Assembly (NCBI RefSeq): GCF_048544455.1 | Contig: NC_133534.1 | Span: 87,635,637 to 87,699,636 of the forward strand | DNA length: 64,000 bases | Direction of reading: 5' to 3' | From: Silene latifolia | Taxonomy: Eukaryota > Streptophyta > Magnoliopsida > Caryophyllales > Caryophyllaceae | In this document: piece after piece, positions 1-10,113 of the stretch | Position numbering within the stretch: position 1 is the stretch's first letter | Layout of the letters: each line of letters opens with the position of its first letter | Notes under the pieces: generated by a model | Told to the model about the DNA's origin: nothing | The model's database searches: none | What the model saw: the letters and a program-made list of their open reading frames with translations, nothing else | Position numbers and translations under genes: made by a program

Positions 1-1150
1 ATCATTTCGCCGTCCAGGGTTTGTAGTCTATAGGCTCCCTGGCCAACAATTGAATCAATCAGATAGGGGCCTTCCCAGGTTGGAGCCAATTTGCCAGCAT
101 TCTTTTCTTTTGTGTTTTGGAAAACTTTCCTGAGAACGAGATCTCCTACCCCTGAATACCCTGGCTTTGACAGTTTTGTTGTAGCTTCTCGCAACTCTTT
201 CTTTGGTATCTTTGTCGCTAATCGATGCTTGCTGCATCTCTTAGCTCCTCCGTTAGGTCCAGGCTATCCTCCATTAGAGGTATGTTGTTTGTTGTTGTGT
301 TTAGGCTACACCTGGCTGATGGAATGTCCACCTCAGCCGGAATTACTGCTTCACATCCATAGACCAGGGAATAGGGGGTTTGGCCAGTGGATGTTTTAGG
401 CGTGGTTCTGTCCCCAAAGGACCGGGGGAGCTCTTCACCCATCTACCTTTTCTTTTTTCCAGCTTTTTCTTTATACGGTGATCACCACTTTGTTATTCTT
501 GGATTGACTTGACCGTTGGCTTTTGGATATCCTGGCGTGGATGTTACCAGATTGATGTTCCATTGAGCACGGAAGGTTTTGTTCTTTTTCCCACAAATTG
601 TGTGCCATTGTCGCATACTATTTCAGAGGGGATGCCATATCTACATATGATATTATGTTTGATGAATGCTATGACATCTTTCTCCTTGACTTGCCTGTAT
701 GATTCAGCTTCTATCCATTTGGAGAAGTAATCAGTCATTGCTAGCATGAAAACTTTCTGTCCGGGTGCTTGAGGTAGTTTTCCTACTATATCCATGCCCC
801 ACTTCATAAACGGCCAGGGTGCGGATATGGAATGTAGTTCCTCAGATGGCTGATGGATATATGGTCCGTGAATCTGACAGGCTTTGCATTTAGAGCTGAA
901 ATCCAGGCAATCGGCTCTTAAGGTGGGCCAATAATATCCTGTTCTGAGTACTTTGCTTGCCAGGCTTCTTCCACCTTTGTGATTTCCACAGTATCCTTCA
1001 TGGATTTCTGATAATATCTGCTCAGCTTCCTGTGGTTCCAGGCATCTGAGGTAAGGTCCGGCCTGCGATTTCTTAAAAAGCACGTTGTCAATAATAGTAT
1101 ATGAAGCAGCTTTTATTTTCAGTGCTCTGGCATCTTGCTTATTTAAGGGT
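1..1150 (-). pseudogene. T1 integrase (broken, C-terminus at window edge)
   Basis: Minus-strand translation gives a Gypsy integrase. The N-terminal zinc-binding part includes the Cys pair of KCKACQ near 880. The catalytic core has the first Asp in WGMDIVG near 790 and the second in CDNGTQF near 600. The frame then shifts: the rest, with the C-terminal part around STGQTPYSLVYGCEAVIPAEV, reads in another frame at about 218-442, and a final piece reads at 55-237. The third catalytic residue region (about 450-545) is degraded. It would have inserted cDNA into the host chromosome, and it is non-functional here. It lies downstream of the archaeal-type RNase H, as expected for Tat pol. Confidence 0.85.
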
Positions 1151-1264
1151 AGGATTCCTGTTGTAGCCGATCATAGTAAGGTTTCGTCACGAGTTAGCAA
1201 TGTAGATTGGGAAACTTTCATCTTGTTTGTTTATTGCAGGTTCTAATAAATGCACAATGGGTAT

Positions 1265-1690
1265 TTTGTCAAAATCAAGGGGACTAAAGTTGGACCCTAG
1301 GCCGGCTAAGGCATCGGCCAGGTATTTAGGTCCCTGGAAATTTGGTCAATATTAAAGTTTTTAAACTTTGATTTTAGCATTTGAACAACATCTAGATAAA
1401 GCATCATTTTGGGGTCTTTTGCAGTATATATGCCATTTACCTGGTTGGAGACGAGAAGGGAATCAGTGCGTACCTTTAAATTTTGCACACCAAGATCAAT
1501 ACATACCTTTAATCCGGCTATTAGGGCTTCATATTTTGCCTCATTGTTGGTAGCCTCAAATGCACAACTTATAGCCTGTACTATCTTATCCCCCTGTGGT
1601 GTTTTTAGTACTACACCTAGGCTCGTGCCTCTTGTATTGGCTGCTCCATCGACAAATAGGGTCCATTCTAGGTCCGTTTGGTCGTGGTCG
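1265..1690 (-). pseudogene. T1 archaeal-type second RNase H (aRH)
   Basis: A minus-strand reading across two frames gives WTLFVDGAANTRG (about 1640-1670), a block ending in an N-N-E-A-type stretch near 1545, and VRTDSLLVSNQVNG (about 1420-1465). The spaced acidic residues in FVDG, the Glu of the middle block and RTDS are those of the archaeal-type RNase H that Tat elements carry in addition to the ordinary RT-linked RNase H. It lies between the RT/RNase H block and the integrase. Frame changes near 1490 and 1590 break it. The family assignment rests on recognisable motifs and gene order. Confidence 0.75.
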
Positions 1691-1699
1691 TTTATTTAC

Positions 1700-3060
1700 T
1701 TCTTTTATTAGGTCGGGTTCTAGGGTTGGACTAAAATCAGCCACAAAATCTGCTAGTGCTTGTGATTTAATTCTTTGTCCTTGGTTCAAACGTTATATTG
1801 TATGTGCTTATTTGGATGACCATTTGCACATTCGTCCAGGACAATTCTGGTCTCCTAAGTACGGACTTAATAGGAAGATTTGTTCTAACTATTATAGGGT
1901 GACTCTCAAAATATGGTCTTAATTTTGTGCAACTCATTATTAAAGCTAAAACATATTTTTCTAGTAATCCATACCTGATTTCGCATCCAGTAGACTTTTA
2001 CTTACCTAGTAGACCGGGGTGCTGTTGTCCGTCTGCTTCTTTGACCAGGACTGTGATCGATTTTGACAAAGGTGGATCGGATATCTTGTCGGGGTTCATC
2101 TTTGACTGGTTTTGCCAGTAAGGGGGGGAGGATAGATATATTTTCAAGTCTTCAAAGGCGGCTGATGATCGGGGGTCCATTGGAAGTCTTTGTTTTTCCT
2201 TAGCGAGGTTATAAAACGATTTGCATCTTTCGATGATCTTGAAATGAACTTTGTTCAGGGCTGCTATCCTTCCAGTCGGTTTTTGTATATCTTTGACTGT
2301 CTTGTGGTGGTTCTAGCTCCAGGATAGCTTTGATCCGCTCAGGGTGGCTTCTATTCCTCTCTTTGTCACCATGTAGCCCAAGAATTTGCCTCTTTGAGAC
2401 TCAAGTGGCATTTTTGTGGGTTGAGCTTCATATTGAATTTTTCCAATATTTGAAAGGCTACTTCCAGATCTTTGACATGGTCTTCTGCTTTTTTTGATTT
2501 GACTACCATGTCATCTATATAGACTTCCATGGTGTCTCCTATCTGATCTTTGAACATCATGTTGACTAGCCTTTGGTAGGTTGCACCTGCATTTTTAATC
2601 CAAAGGGCATAGCAGTATAACAATATATACCTCTTTCGGTGATGAAAGTGTGCTTTCTGGTCTGCTTTGGATGCATTTTTATTTGATTGAATCCTGGAGG
2701 CATCCATGAATGTCAACATTTCGTGGCTGCGCAGTGGCATCTACCATTGCATCGATGTGTGGTAGGGGAAATGGATCTTTTGGGCAGGCTTTGTTTAAGT
2801 CAGTGTAATCTACACAGACTCTCCATTTGCCATTTTTCTTTTGGACGACTACCACGTTTGCAAGCCGTCGGGGTACATCACTTCCCGATCATTCCCATGT
2901 CCAGTAGCTTGTCAACTTCTTGGTTGATAATTTCGTGCCTTTCTGCGGCAAATTTTCTTCTCTTTTCTTTGTCACACAGGCTTAAAGGATTTGTCAATGT
3001 TCAACTTATGAGTAATAACGCAAAGCATCTATACCGGTCATATCAAAATGTGACCAAGCA
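1700..3060 (-). pseudogene. T1 reverse transcriptase and RT-linked RNase H (broken)
   Basis: The catalytic RT motif appears as YIDDMVVKSKKAEDHV at about 2480-2530 on the minus strand, preceded by GATYQRLVNMMF. An upstream block around 2740-2830 reads like the DLNKACPKDPFPLPHID stretch common to Tat RTs. The following RNase H part (about 1790-2180) is badly decayed, with only pieces such as AFEDLKIYLSSPP recognisable near 2150. Frames change repeatedly between 2180 and 2400 and near 2690. The enzyme would copy element RNA into cDNA, and it cannot work in this copy. Confidence 0.8.
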
Positions 3061-3227
3061 AAACAAGACATTTTAGTTTTAAGAAAGCGACAGATTTGGT
3101 CCGATTGAGTCGGGTGCATCCGACCCTACAAGTACTTTCTGTCGGGAATTCTCGGGTCTAATATGACTTCTCCTGTTTCCATCTGTGTTTGTGCTATATA
3201 TTCTTCCCTGACAGGTGACTTTAATTG

Positions 3228-3680
3228 CTATGCAAGGGACTTACCTGACTTTGAGGGTTTCAAAGCCCGAGTGTAACATTCTGAGCAGTCCTTTGTTCTC
3301 CTCTCGATGGTGGTTATCCCCATTCTCGTTGGAATTTTCACGCATTGATGATATGTTGATGGGATTGCTTTGACATTGTGGATCCATGGTCCGCCCAGGA
3401 TTACATTATACGAGGACAAGCAATCCATTACTCCAAATCTCTCATATGAAGCCACGCCCTCCACATAGGTAGGCAAGCTGATTTCTCCCAGGGTGTTTTT
3501 TGTTTCTCCATTGAATCCAACCAGGACGCTGGATTTCTTTATGATCTTGCTTTCGTCTATCTTCATAGCTTTAAGGACGTCAAGCATCACCAGGTTGATT
3601 GAGCTTCCTCCATCTATCAGGATTCTTGATACTTTGGTCGTGCCGATTTGCATAGTGATTACCGGTGTCATGGTGTAGAC
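3228..3680 (-). pseudogene. T1 aspartic protease
   Basis: This uninterrupted minus-strand stretch of 147 codons contains LIDGGSSINLV (active-site region, with D-G-G in place of the usual D-S/T-G, as is common in Tat elements) and the flap/C-terminal motif YNVILGGPWIHNVKA. It would cut the Gag-Pol polyprotein. It lies between gag and RT with no separate start of its own in the native polyprotein, so the ATG at 3671 is only the first Met of this open stretch. The upstream join to gag is in a different frame, so the polyprotein is broken here. Confidence 0.8.
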
Positions 3681-5245
3681 GATATTCCTTGTAGATCCGA
3701 GTCATCAAAGGTGATAGCAGGCAATGACACGGGCTTGGGAGGAGGTTGAAGTCTGGATTCCCTGGATATCCTCTTGGTGCAGAGTGGTCGGACCACGATT
3801 TTCGATCCTCCATTTATGAATTTAACTTCATAGATGGGAGGAGGAGGAGGAGGGTCTCTCGCCGCTTCCCGGGTCTCTCTTATTTTGTCCTTCATCTTTA
3901 TTCTTTGGCTGCTGGATTATATCTTTTAAGTAGCCTTTCTTTAGAAGATATGCCACTTGTTTCCGAGTGAATGCATTCTTCCGTGGTGTGTCCGATGTCC
4001 CGATGGAAGTCACACCATCTTGTTGGATCCTTCCTGGGATTGTCGGACTTCTTTGGCCATCCGACCGCATCTCCCAGGTTTTCCAGCGTTTGATTAATCC
4101 TGCAGTATTAATAGAGAAGTTATATTCGGGAATAGTTGGGAGGCTAGAGAGGTTACCTTTATGTTCTTGTGCCATATTGACTTCGGATCGTTCAGGCCTG
4201 GAATATGGTCCGATCCGGGATTGCTTCCTTTTCGGTAGGAGCTTTTCTGTTAGTATGTCCATAGCCCCGCTTTCCTCCGGATGAGTTCGTCCTGAAGTTG
4301 AGGTCTTCTTCTAATCTGACATGCTCTAAGGCGATGGATTGAACGGTGGCAAAGGTTGGACATGCTTTCTTGGTCAGATCCGCATAAATATCACCATCGA
4401 GCAGGACTCCTTGCTCGAATGCTTCTCTCTTTGTTTCTTCATCGCATCTTGGAATGGCCACCTTTTCTTTGACAAAACGGCCAGGAATTCCTTGAGAGAT
4501 TCTTCGGAAGTCGCTTTATCCTGAACAGGTTGCTTGGTCTCTTGGCCATATCTCCGCTACTTGCGAATTGTTGATTGAAGGCATTGATCAAGTGCAAAAT
4601 TCTTGATACCTCCATTTGGGAGATTGATGAACCATTGTAGTCTTTGCCCCGATCGGGGTTGTGCCAAAGCCTTTGCACATACGAGACTTGCTCGAGTTCA
4701 CTGGGTATTGAGGCGAGCCAACATTTTTTGTTTGAATATGGCAACATGATTTTGTGAATCGAAGTTCCATCATAGGTTCTCATGGATGGGACAAGTAAAT
4801 TTCTTGGGTAGATCAATCTTTGCAATTTCATCTGCAAAGGGTGAATCCGCAAAGCTGTCAACTTCTACTTTGACCACGAGTCCGGTACTCCAGGGTATAT
4901 TTTCTATTTTGTTGTGGAGTTTTGGATTTCTGAAGCATAGCCATCATTATTGCGGCTTCGGTTTTGTTTGTCTCATCATTGGGAATAGTTTGAGTACCGG
5001 ATAATGTATCCTTCTCGGGGTTCCAAAATTAGAGAAGTCTATGTTTTTGATGATGGATGAGAATGGGGTTCTGGTTCGAATCGGTCTTGGAGCCCGAAGC
5101 CCGATTTTCCAATTTCTTCTTGGCTAGACTCGATTCCTTGACTGTTGATTTTGCTTCACTGAGCCGCTTTCTCTTGGATTGTTTCCAATTCCTTGATTTT
5201 GGCCAGAGCAGCCGCTAATTGTTGTTCAGCGGTGAGTTCCACCAT
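3681..5245 (-). pseudogene. T1 gag (broken)
   Basis: The start is taken as the minus-strand ATG at 5243-5245 (MVELTAEQQLAAALAKI), 63 bases after the primer site. Recognisable Tat-type Gag pieces follow in several frames: a stretch with CPSMRTYDG near 4790, the capsid-like region SILHLINAFNQQFASS near 4570, a decayed zinc-knuckle zone near 3970-4030, and the linker YEVKFINGGSKIVV near 3830. There are frameshifts near 4440, 4260 and 3900, and a stop about 30 codons after the start. Gag would form the particle. The identification comes from position and motifs. Confidence 0.75.
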
Positions 5246-5307
5246 TTTTGTGTGTGAATATTAATTGAGAGATAATAAGGAGAATTTTATTGGTTGAAGA
5301 ACTAGAT

Positions 5308-5325
5308 GCCCCACGGTGGGCGCCA
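5308..5325 (-). other. T1 primer binding site
   Basis: The minus strand reads TGGCGCCCACCGTGGGGC, three bases inside the LTR edge at 5329. A TGGCG start next to the LTR is the normal form of a site matching a tRNA 3' end. I did not assign the tRNA with certainty. Confidence 0.8.
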
Positions 5326-5328
5326 ATT

Positions 5329-6044
5329 GTTTTAGCAAGATTTTCCTGAAGGGATCCGGCTTAGTTACGTAGTGATCAGGGTATCTAGTTCTATCAGATT
5401 AGAATAGTGTAAATGAATGATAAAGAGAGAAATAAGTATAAAGTATGATGTTGTTATTATTTTGATAGACACGACACAATATTGTACGAATATCTGAATG
5501 CTCAAGAATAAATAGATAAAGTATATGTAAGATTGACTGATCGTGAATCTCCTTTACAATTGTTAAATTCTCTTATTTATAGTTCTCTACTGTCTTCCCA
5601 ACGTTACAATGAATAACGTTATAAATGTATAACGTTCTCCCCAAAGGTAGGAGTTGTTGCCGGAATAATAGGGCAATCTTCCTATTAGTTCGCTTGACCT
5701 GTTCTCAAATCAACCAGTCCTTAGCTTCTTTTCCTCTTTCCGTCCAGATTCATGGATTAGATAGTTTTAGGTTTGGACTTGGTCTTCCTTGAGAATAGGG
5801 TGTGGTTATCTGGCTTATATAATCGCATTTCTTGTTTATCTGCTTAATCCAGGCTGTTTTTAGTACTCCGCCAAGCTAGGATATACTGACTATCAGGCTT
5901 CCTTTCCAGGAATTAGTAGTCTTCTTGCCACAATACTCTTCAGCAGCTAAATAGTGATCAGATTTGTCCGGTTCTTGTCTTGATCAATCAGCCTTGTTGA
6001 GTCAGGCCAGGTTATGGTCAGACCAGGCTAAACTGGGCCTAACA
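5329..6044 (-). repeat. T1 5' LTR (716 bp)
   Basis: The boundaries are TGTT at 5329 and AACA at 6044, an inverted terminal match. The primer site lies at one side and ATH1 LTR sequence starts immediately at the other. The minus strand has a TATAAATA box at 5574-5581. The partner LTR is outside the window, so the age cannot be read. Confidence 0.85.
5574..5581 (-). promoter_or_regulatory. TATA box of the T1 LTR
   Basis: The minus strand reads TATAAATA within the LTR, followed by a leader running to the primer site about 250 bases downstream. This is the expected promoter position for an LTR retrotransposon. The assignment is by sequence only. Confidence 0.5.
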
Positions 6045-6129
6045 TTTGTGAAGTATAAATTGTGTTTTGTATCGACCATTGACCAACGACCACATATACT
6101 TAATTGTGAACACCAAATGGCCTCGATAA
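6045..6129 (+). repeat. Last 85 bp of the ATH1 5' LTR
   Basis: Positions 6045-6127 are identical to 15345-15427. The next two bases differ only by AA against CA, which makes the 3' LTR end in ATCA and pairs it with a TGAT start. The rest of this LTR should lie beyond T1, left of the window. Confidence 0.9.
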
Positions 6130-6133
6130 AAAA

Positions 6134-6151
6134 TGGCGCCGTTGCCGGGGA
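6134..6151 (+). other. ATH1 primer binding site
   Basis: It reads TGGCGCCGTTGCCGGGGA four bases after the LTR end. This is the classic Athila primer site, which I recall as complementary to tRNA-Asp. Confidence 0.88.
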
Positions 6152-6268
6152 CGGTGTTTAATTGATTTAAGATTTCCTTTATTGTTATTAGTTGTGTCTT
6201 TTTCACCTTGGGGAAGTAAAACTCCTCAAGGTTTGTTCTAATTGTTTTCGAGTTGTTTGATATTTTGC

Positions 6269-9064
6269 ATGTCTAGAAGGTTACAAAGTGATTTGTTACC
6301 TTTTGACCGTGAAATCGAAAGAACCTTGACGAATAATAGGAGACTTGTTAGGAGGAATTTGAGAGGTGTTGTTGAAGTTGTTCAACCCACTAGTGAGTTT
6401 GTCAATCCTTTCGCAATAGAAGGAGAAGAAAACCCATTACACAATATCCCACAAAATCCACCTACAATGCCTAAATTCTCGTCACACTCTATACCCACCG
6501 AGGAGAATCTACCAAATGGTACTCCTACACCGCAACATCTCACCGGAAATTTTATTGCCAAGTCCGCCTTCATCCAACTAGTTGAGAGGAGCCAATTCGG
6601 GGGAATGCCTAGTGAGGACCCTCATTCTCATATGGAAACCTTTTGCGATTATTGTGATGCTATCTCTCAAACGGGCGTGACTCAAGACCAAATAAGATGG
6701 GTCTTATTTCCTTTTTCGTTAATCGGCACCGCAAAGCAATGGTTGAAGGGCCTTGATAAGGCCACCCTTGGAATAGATTCTTGGAAGAAGCTAGCTCTAG
6801 CTTTCTACAAAAAATTCTACCCACCGGAAAAGACTAACATGCTAAGAGCTCAAATTACGGGTTTTAAGCAAAGGGATGAAGAATCTTTGTATGAAGCTTG
6901 GGAGCGGTTCAAAGGTGTTTGTCGCTCATGTCCTCACCATGGACTTAACGAATGGTTTTTAGTGCAACAATTTTGGAATGGTTTATATGAAGATTCAAGA
7001 AACATTCTCAATATGGGATCAAATGGAATGTTCACCGAAGTTGATGACAATCAAACATGGAACAAGATTGAGGAAATGGCGGTCCATAATTCACAATATA
7101 GTAGACCTCGCAAGGCTACTAGAGGAGGAAAGTATGAAGTGGACTCCGTTACTCAATTGGGTGCTCAACTTAGTGCTCACATTGACACAATCAACTTGAA
7201 GTTTGAACAAGCTATGGCTAGACTTGAGGAAAACTCAAAATCATCAAAGCATCATGTCAATGCCATGACGGCATCCTCATCAATCCCAAGTGGGATATGT
7301 GAGAATTGTGGAACTTTGGGTCATGACCCAAGTGAGTGCAGGGGAACAACCGAACAAGTCAATGCTTTCCAAGCTTACAAAAGTGGTACCCCTTATTCAA
7401 ATTTTTATAATGAAAACACCAAGTTCCACCCAAATCTCTCATACAAAAGCCAAAATGTTCAAAACCCTCAAACAACATACACTCCACCACCCATGAGAAA
7501 CCAAAATCAAAGACCCTTTTACAATCAAAACCAAGGTTACCAAAATCAAAATCCATACAATCACCAAAATGACCAAGGTTTTGATGTCCAAAAAGCGGTC
7601 CTCCAAATGCAAAAGAATCAACAAGAATTTTTCACTCAAATGCAAAAAGATAGCCAAGCAAAGGACACCACCATCAACAACATTCTAGCTCACACCAAGA
7701 TGTTGGAAACACAATTGACTCAACTAGCATCTTCAAGCTCACAAAGACAAAAGGGGCAATTACCACCTCAAAGTAATCCCCCTAGACATGAAACGGTTAG
7801 TGCCATTCACTTAAGAAGTGGTACAAGATATGAAGCACCGAAGGAGCAAGTCGAGAATGAAATTGTGAAAGCTAGTGAAAAGGAAGAAATTGTGCAAAGC
7901 CCCAAAGAAGGGGAATCATCAAAAGAAGAAAGTTCAAAGAAAAATGAAGACAAGGCCAAAGAGAAGGAGCCCATTGTGATTAGACTTCCTTTTCCAAGTC
8001 GTCAAGCCAAGCCCAAATTTGATGATCAACTTGGAAAGTTCATGGAGATTGTGAAGAATTTAGAAGTCTCAATTCCTTTCACGGAATTAATCAATCACGT
8101 TCCGGCCTATGCAATGTATATGAAAGATATCCTCACAAAGAAGAAGTCGATCCGGAAACTTGAGACTATCGCCTTCACTAAGGTGAGTAGTGAAATACTT
8201 CAAGGGAGTTCACCTCCAAAGTTAAAAGATCCGGGAAGCTTCTCAATACCGTGTACCATTGGCGACACGACGATCAACAAAGCCTTATGTGATCTAGGGG
8301 CTAGTGTGAGTGTCATGCCGTACTCGGTAAGTAAAAGGTTGGGAATGGGAAAGCTTAAATGCACCAATATCACACTTCAAATGGCCGATAGATCGACGAA
8401 GACACCATTAGGGGTATGGGAAGATGTCCCCGTGCGAATTGGGAAGTTTTTCATCCCGGTGGACTTTGTCATTGTTGATATGGAGGAAGATTCCAACATT
8501 CCAATCATCTTAGGAAGACCTTTCCTACACACCGCGGGTGCGGTGATTGATGTGAAACATGGAGAGCTCACTCTAGAAGTGGGAGATGAAAGCATAACTT
8601 TTAATCTTGACAAAACCATGAGAGCTCCTCGTTTACATGAGCCATGTTTCATGATTGATCATTATAGCCGGAAAGATGAAAGGAAGAAATCGAAACTCCA
8701 ATGGAAGAAGAAAGATGAAGATGCTCCATTCAAAGAGCAAGTGAATTGTGACAAGGAGAGCTTGCAAGGCTCATCAAAATCAACCAAGGAAGAAGAGGAT
8801 GGCCTCATTGGCCAAGAGAAGAAATTGGGAGAGTTGTCTCCATCTAAGCAAGAGATTTTCAATGATCAACTCAATGAAGTTTGTGGTCTTTGGGACGACG
8901 AGTTTGAAGGGATTTTTAATCCCTACATTGGGCATGCCATCGATCATGATCAACAACAAGGGCCACGGTCTATTGAGGACCTCTACCATAATAATGAACA
9001 AGCTTTTGATTACTTCTTCAAGGTGTTGAGCAACATCAACAACACCTTGAACATGCCCCCTTGA
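6269..9064 (+). CDS. ATH1 Gag-protease polyprotein, intact frame
   Basis: This open frame of 931 codons makes the structural Gag and its protease. In order it has an Athila N-terminus (MSRRLQSDLLPFDREIERTL), the Gag core around residues 100-260 (FIQLVERSQFGG, WVLFPFSLIGTAKQWL, LYEAWERFKGVCRSCPHHG), a zinc knuckle CENCGTLGHDPSEC near residue 343 (C-x2-C-x4-H-x4-C), a Gln/Asn-rich stretch at about 400-470, a charged Lys/Glu linker at about 530-575, and an aspartic protease with CDLGASVSVMP near residue 673 and ILGRPFLHTAGAVIDV near 750. The Met at 6269 is preferred over 6242 because it begins the conserved MSRR block. The frame closes at a TGA without reaching RT. The lack of any stop over 2.8 kb contrasts with every other gag in the window. 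Confidence 0.92.
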   Translation: MSRRLQSDLLPFDREIERTLTNNRRLVRRNLRGVVEVVQPTSEFVNPFAIEGEENPLHNIPQNPPTMPKFSSHSIPTEENLPNGTPTPQHLTGNFIAKSAFIQLVERSQFGGMPSEDPHSHMETFCDYCDAISQTGVTQDQIRWVLFPFSLIGTAKQWLKGLDKATLGIDSWKKLALAFYKKFYPPEKTNMLRAQITGFKQRDEESLYEAWERFKGVCRSCPHHGLNEWFLVQQFWNGLYEDSRNILNMGSNGMFTEVDDNQTWNKIEEMAVHNSQYSRPRKATRGGKYEVDSVTQLGAQLSAHIDTINLKFEQAMARLEENSKSSKHHVNAMTASSSIPSGICENCGTLGHDPSECRGTTEQVNAFQAYKSGTPYSNFYNENTKFHPNLSYKSQNVQNPQTTYTPPPMRNQNQRPFYNQNQGYQNQNPYNHQNDQGFDVQKAVLQMQKNQQEFFTQMQKDSQAKDTTINNILAHTKMLETQLTQLASSSSQRQKGQLPPQSNPPRHETVSAIHLRSGTRYEAPKEQVENEIVKASEKEEIVQSPKEGESSKEESSKKNEDKAKEKEPIVIRLPFPSRQAKPKFDDQLGKFMEIVKNLEVSIPFTELINHVPAYAMYMKDILTKKKSIRKLETIAFTKVSSEILQGSSPPKLKDPGSFSIPCTIGDTTINKALCDLGASVSVMPYSVSKRLGMGKLKCTNITLQMADRSTKTPLGVWEDVPVRIGKFFIPVDFVIVDMEEDSNIPIILGRPFLHTAGAVIDVKHGELTLEVGDESITFNLDKTMRAPRLHEPCFMIDHYSRKDERKKSKLQWKKKDEDAPFKEQVNCDKESLQGSSKSTKEEEDGLIGQEKKLGELSPSKQEIFNDQLNEVCGLWDDEFEGIFNPYIGHAIDHDQQQGPRSIEDLYHNNEQAFDYFFKVLSNINNTLNMPP

Positions 9065-10113
9065 CATCTCATCAAGAATGAGAGTTTGGTGGAGTCCTCC
9101 CTAAACCACCACTTGTAAATATTTCTAACTCCCTAACTTACATTTCAATTTTTGTATTGCATTTTTGTCATTTTTGGATTTTTATTTACTTTGATCAAAA
9201 TAATTGTCATGTAAGAGAGAAGTGAGGGAGGGACTAATGACTTCAATTGATGTGTAGTGCCTTACCTTAGTGTGGGGATGGCAATTGCCTAGGCTATTCA
9301 TGCCTTAGTAGTGCCCCCACAATGAAGAACACAAGAAATGAAGAAGAATGGAAGAATGGTAAAGGGAAATGCATTGTGCACGAATGGAATGAATCCGGGT
9401 ACAAAGGACCAGAATCCGAGCGGATTGTACAAAATCCGCCCGTCTTTAACAATCCGAGCGTCCTGCTGAGAAGACGCCCGTCCTGAGCTGAGCTGAAATT
9501 GAAAAATTCTTGACTGTTAAAGAATCCGAGCGGATTTCGGAAAGACGCCCGTCTCTCATAGAATCCGTCCGTCTTGTGAACAAGACGCCCGCCTTTTGGT
9601 TGAAGAAAACAAAGAAATTTCTCTCGGGATGAAATCCGTCCGTCCGCAAAGCAAATCCGCCCGTCCCATCACAGAAGAATCCGAGCGGATTCCCCAAAAT
9701 CCGCCCGTCTTTAGGCGAGCTTCTGAAAATTTTGAAGCTGCAGAATCCGCACGGATTGGGCCTAATCCGCACGGATTGCCCCTGCGTTTTCAAAAATTTC
9801 GACTCCTTTAAATGCCCTCCCACCTTCATTCCTTCATTCATTCATTCATAAACACTACCCACAAACATCAAAACCCTCATCCTCTCCATCACAAAAACAA
9901 AAACCCTCAACAAAATCCACCAAAATCAAATCAAACCATCCTTCAAACAACAAATCAATCACTCCATCTTCAATAACAATCAAAACCAAGAACAAAATCT
10001 TCAACCTTTGAGTCGATTTTTGATTTCATAAAGGAAAAGCCTTTCACCTTCAAATCGATTTGGGCATTCTACAAATTGAAGCTTTTTGATTCTTTTCTTG
10101 GTTAGTTCATCAA
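9065..10113 (+). other. ATH1 spacer between gag-PR and second ORF
   Basis: No coding frame is recognisable here, and the pol genes would be expected in this place. It holds the 15-base string TTAGTGTGGGGATGG (9267-9281, repeated at 12119), a palindrome array (9413-9777), a CATT microsatellite near 9822-9850, and an A/C-rich, G-poor stretch (about 9850-10000) that looks like the leader of a separate message for the second ORF. An internal promoter is possible but not shown. Confidence 0.7.
9413..9777. repeat. ATH1 internal array of AATCCGNNCGGATT palindromes
   Basis: Perfect 14-base palindromes of the form AATCCG-NN-CGGATT lie at 9413-9426, 9523-9536, 9678-9691, 9744-9757 and 9764-9777, with NN being AG or CA. 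Between them lie half-sites of the type AATCCGCCCGTC, AATCCGTCCGTC and AAGACGCCCGTC. The same motif returns in the 3' LTR (14018-14182). Confidence 0.9.

Larger units (their letters stand above)
1..6044 (-). mobile_element. T1: Tat-clade Ty3/Gypsy element, 3' end outside window
   Basis: Read on the minus strand the order is 5' LTR (5329-6044), primer site, gag, protease, RT, RNase H, archaeal-type RNase H and integrase, and the window edge falls in the integrase C-terminus. Gypsy order plus two RNase H domains places it in the Tat clade. Every coding domain has frameshifts or stops. Its right end lies inside the 5' LTR of ATH1, because 6045-6129 repeats the end of the ATH1 3' LTR. The expected target duplication is therefore TTTGT (6045-6049), to be found also at the far end of T1 outside this window. 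Confidence 0.85.

Noticed and set aside
9446..9841. Minus-strand frame over the ATH1 palindrome array as a protein gene
   Set aside because: Its Arg/Ser-rich sequence only reflects the repeated AATCCG/CGGATT motif; there is no domain and no start signal.
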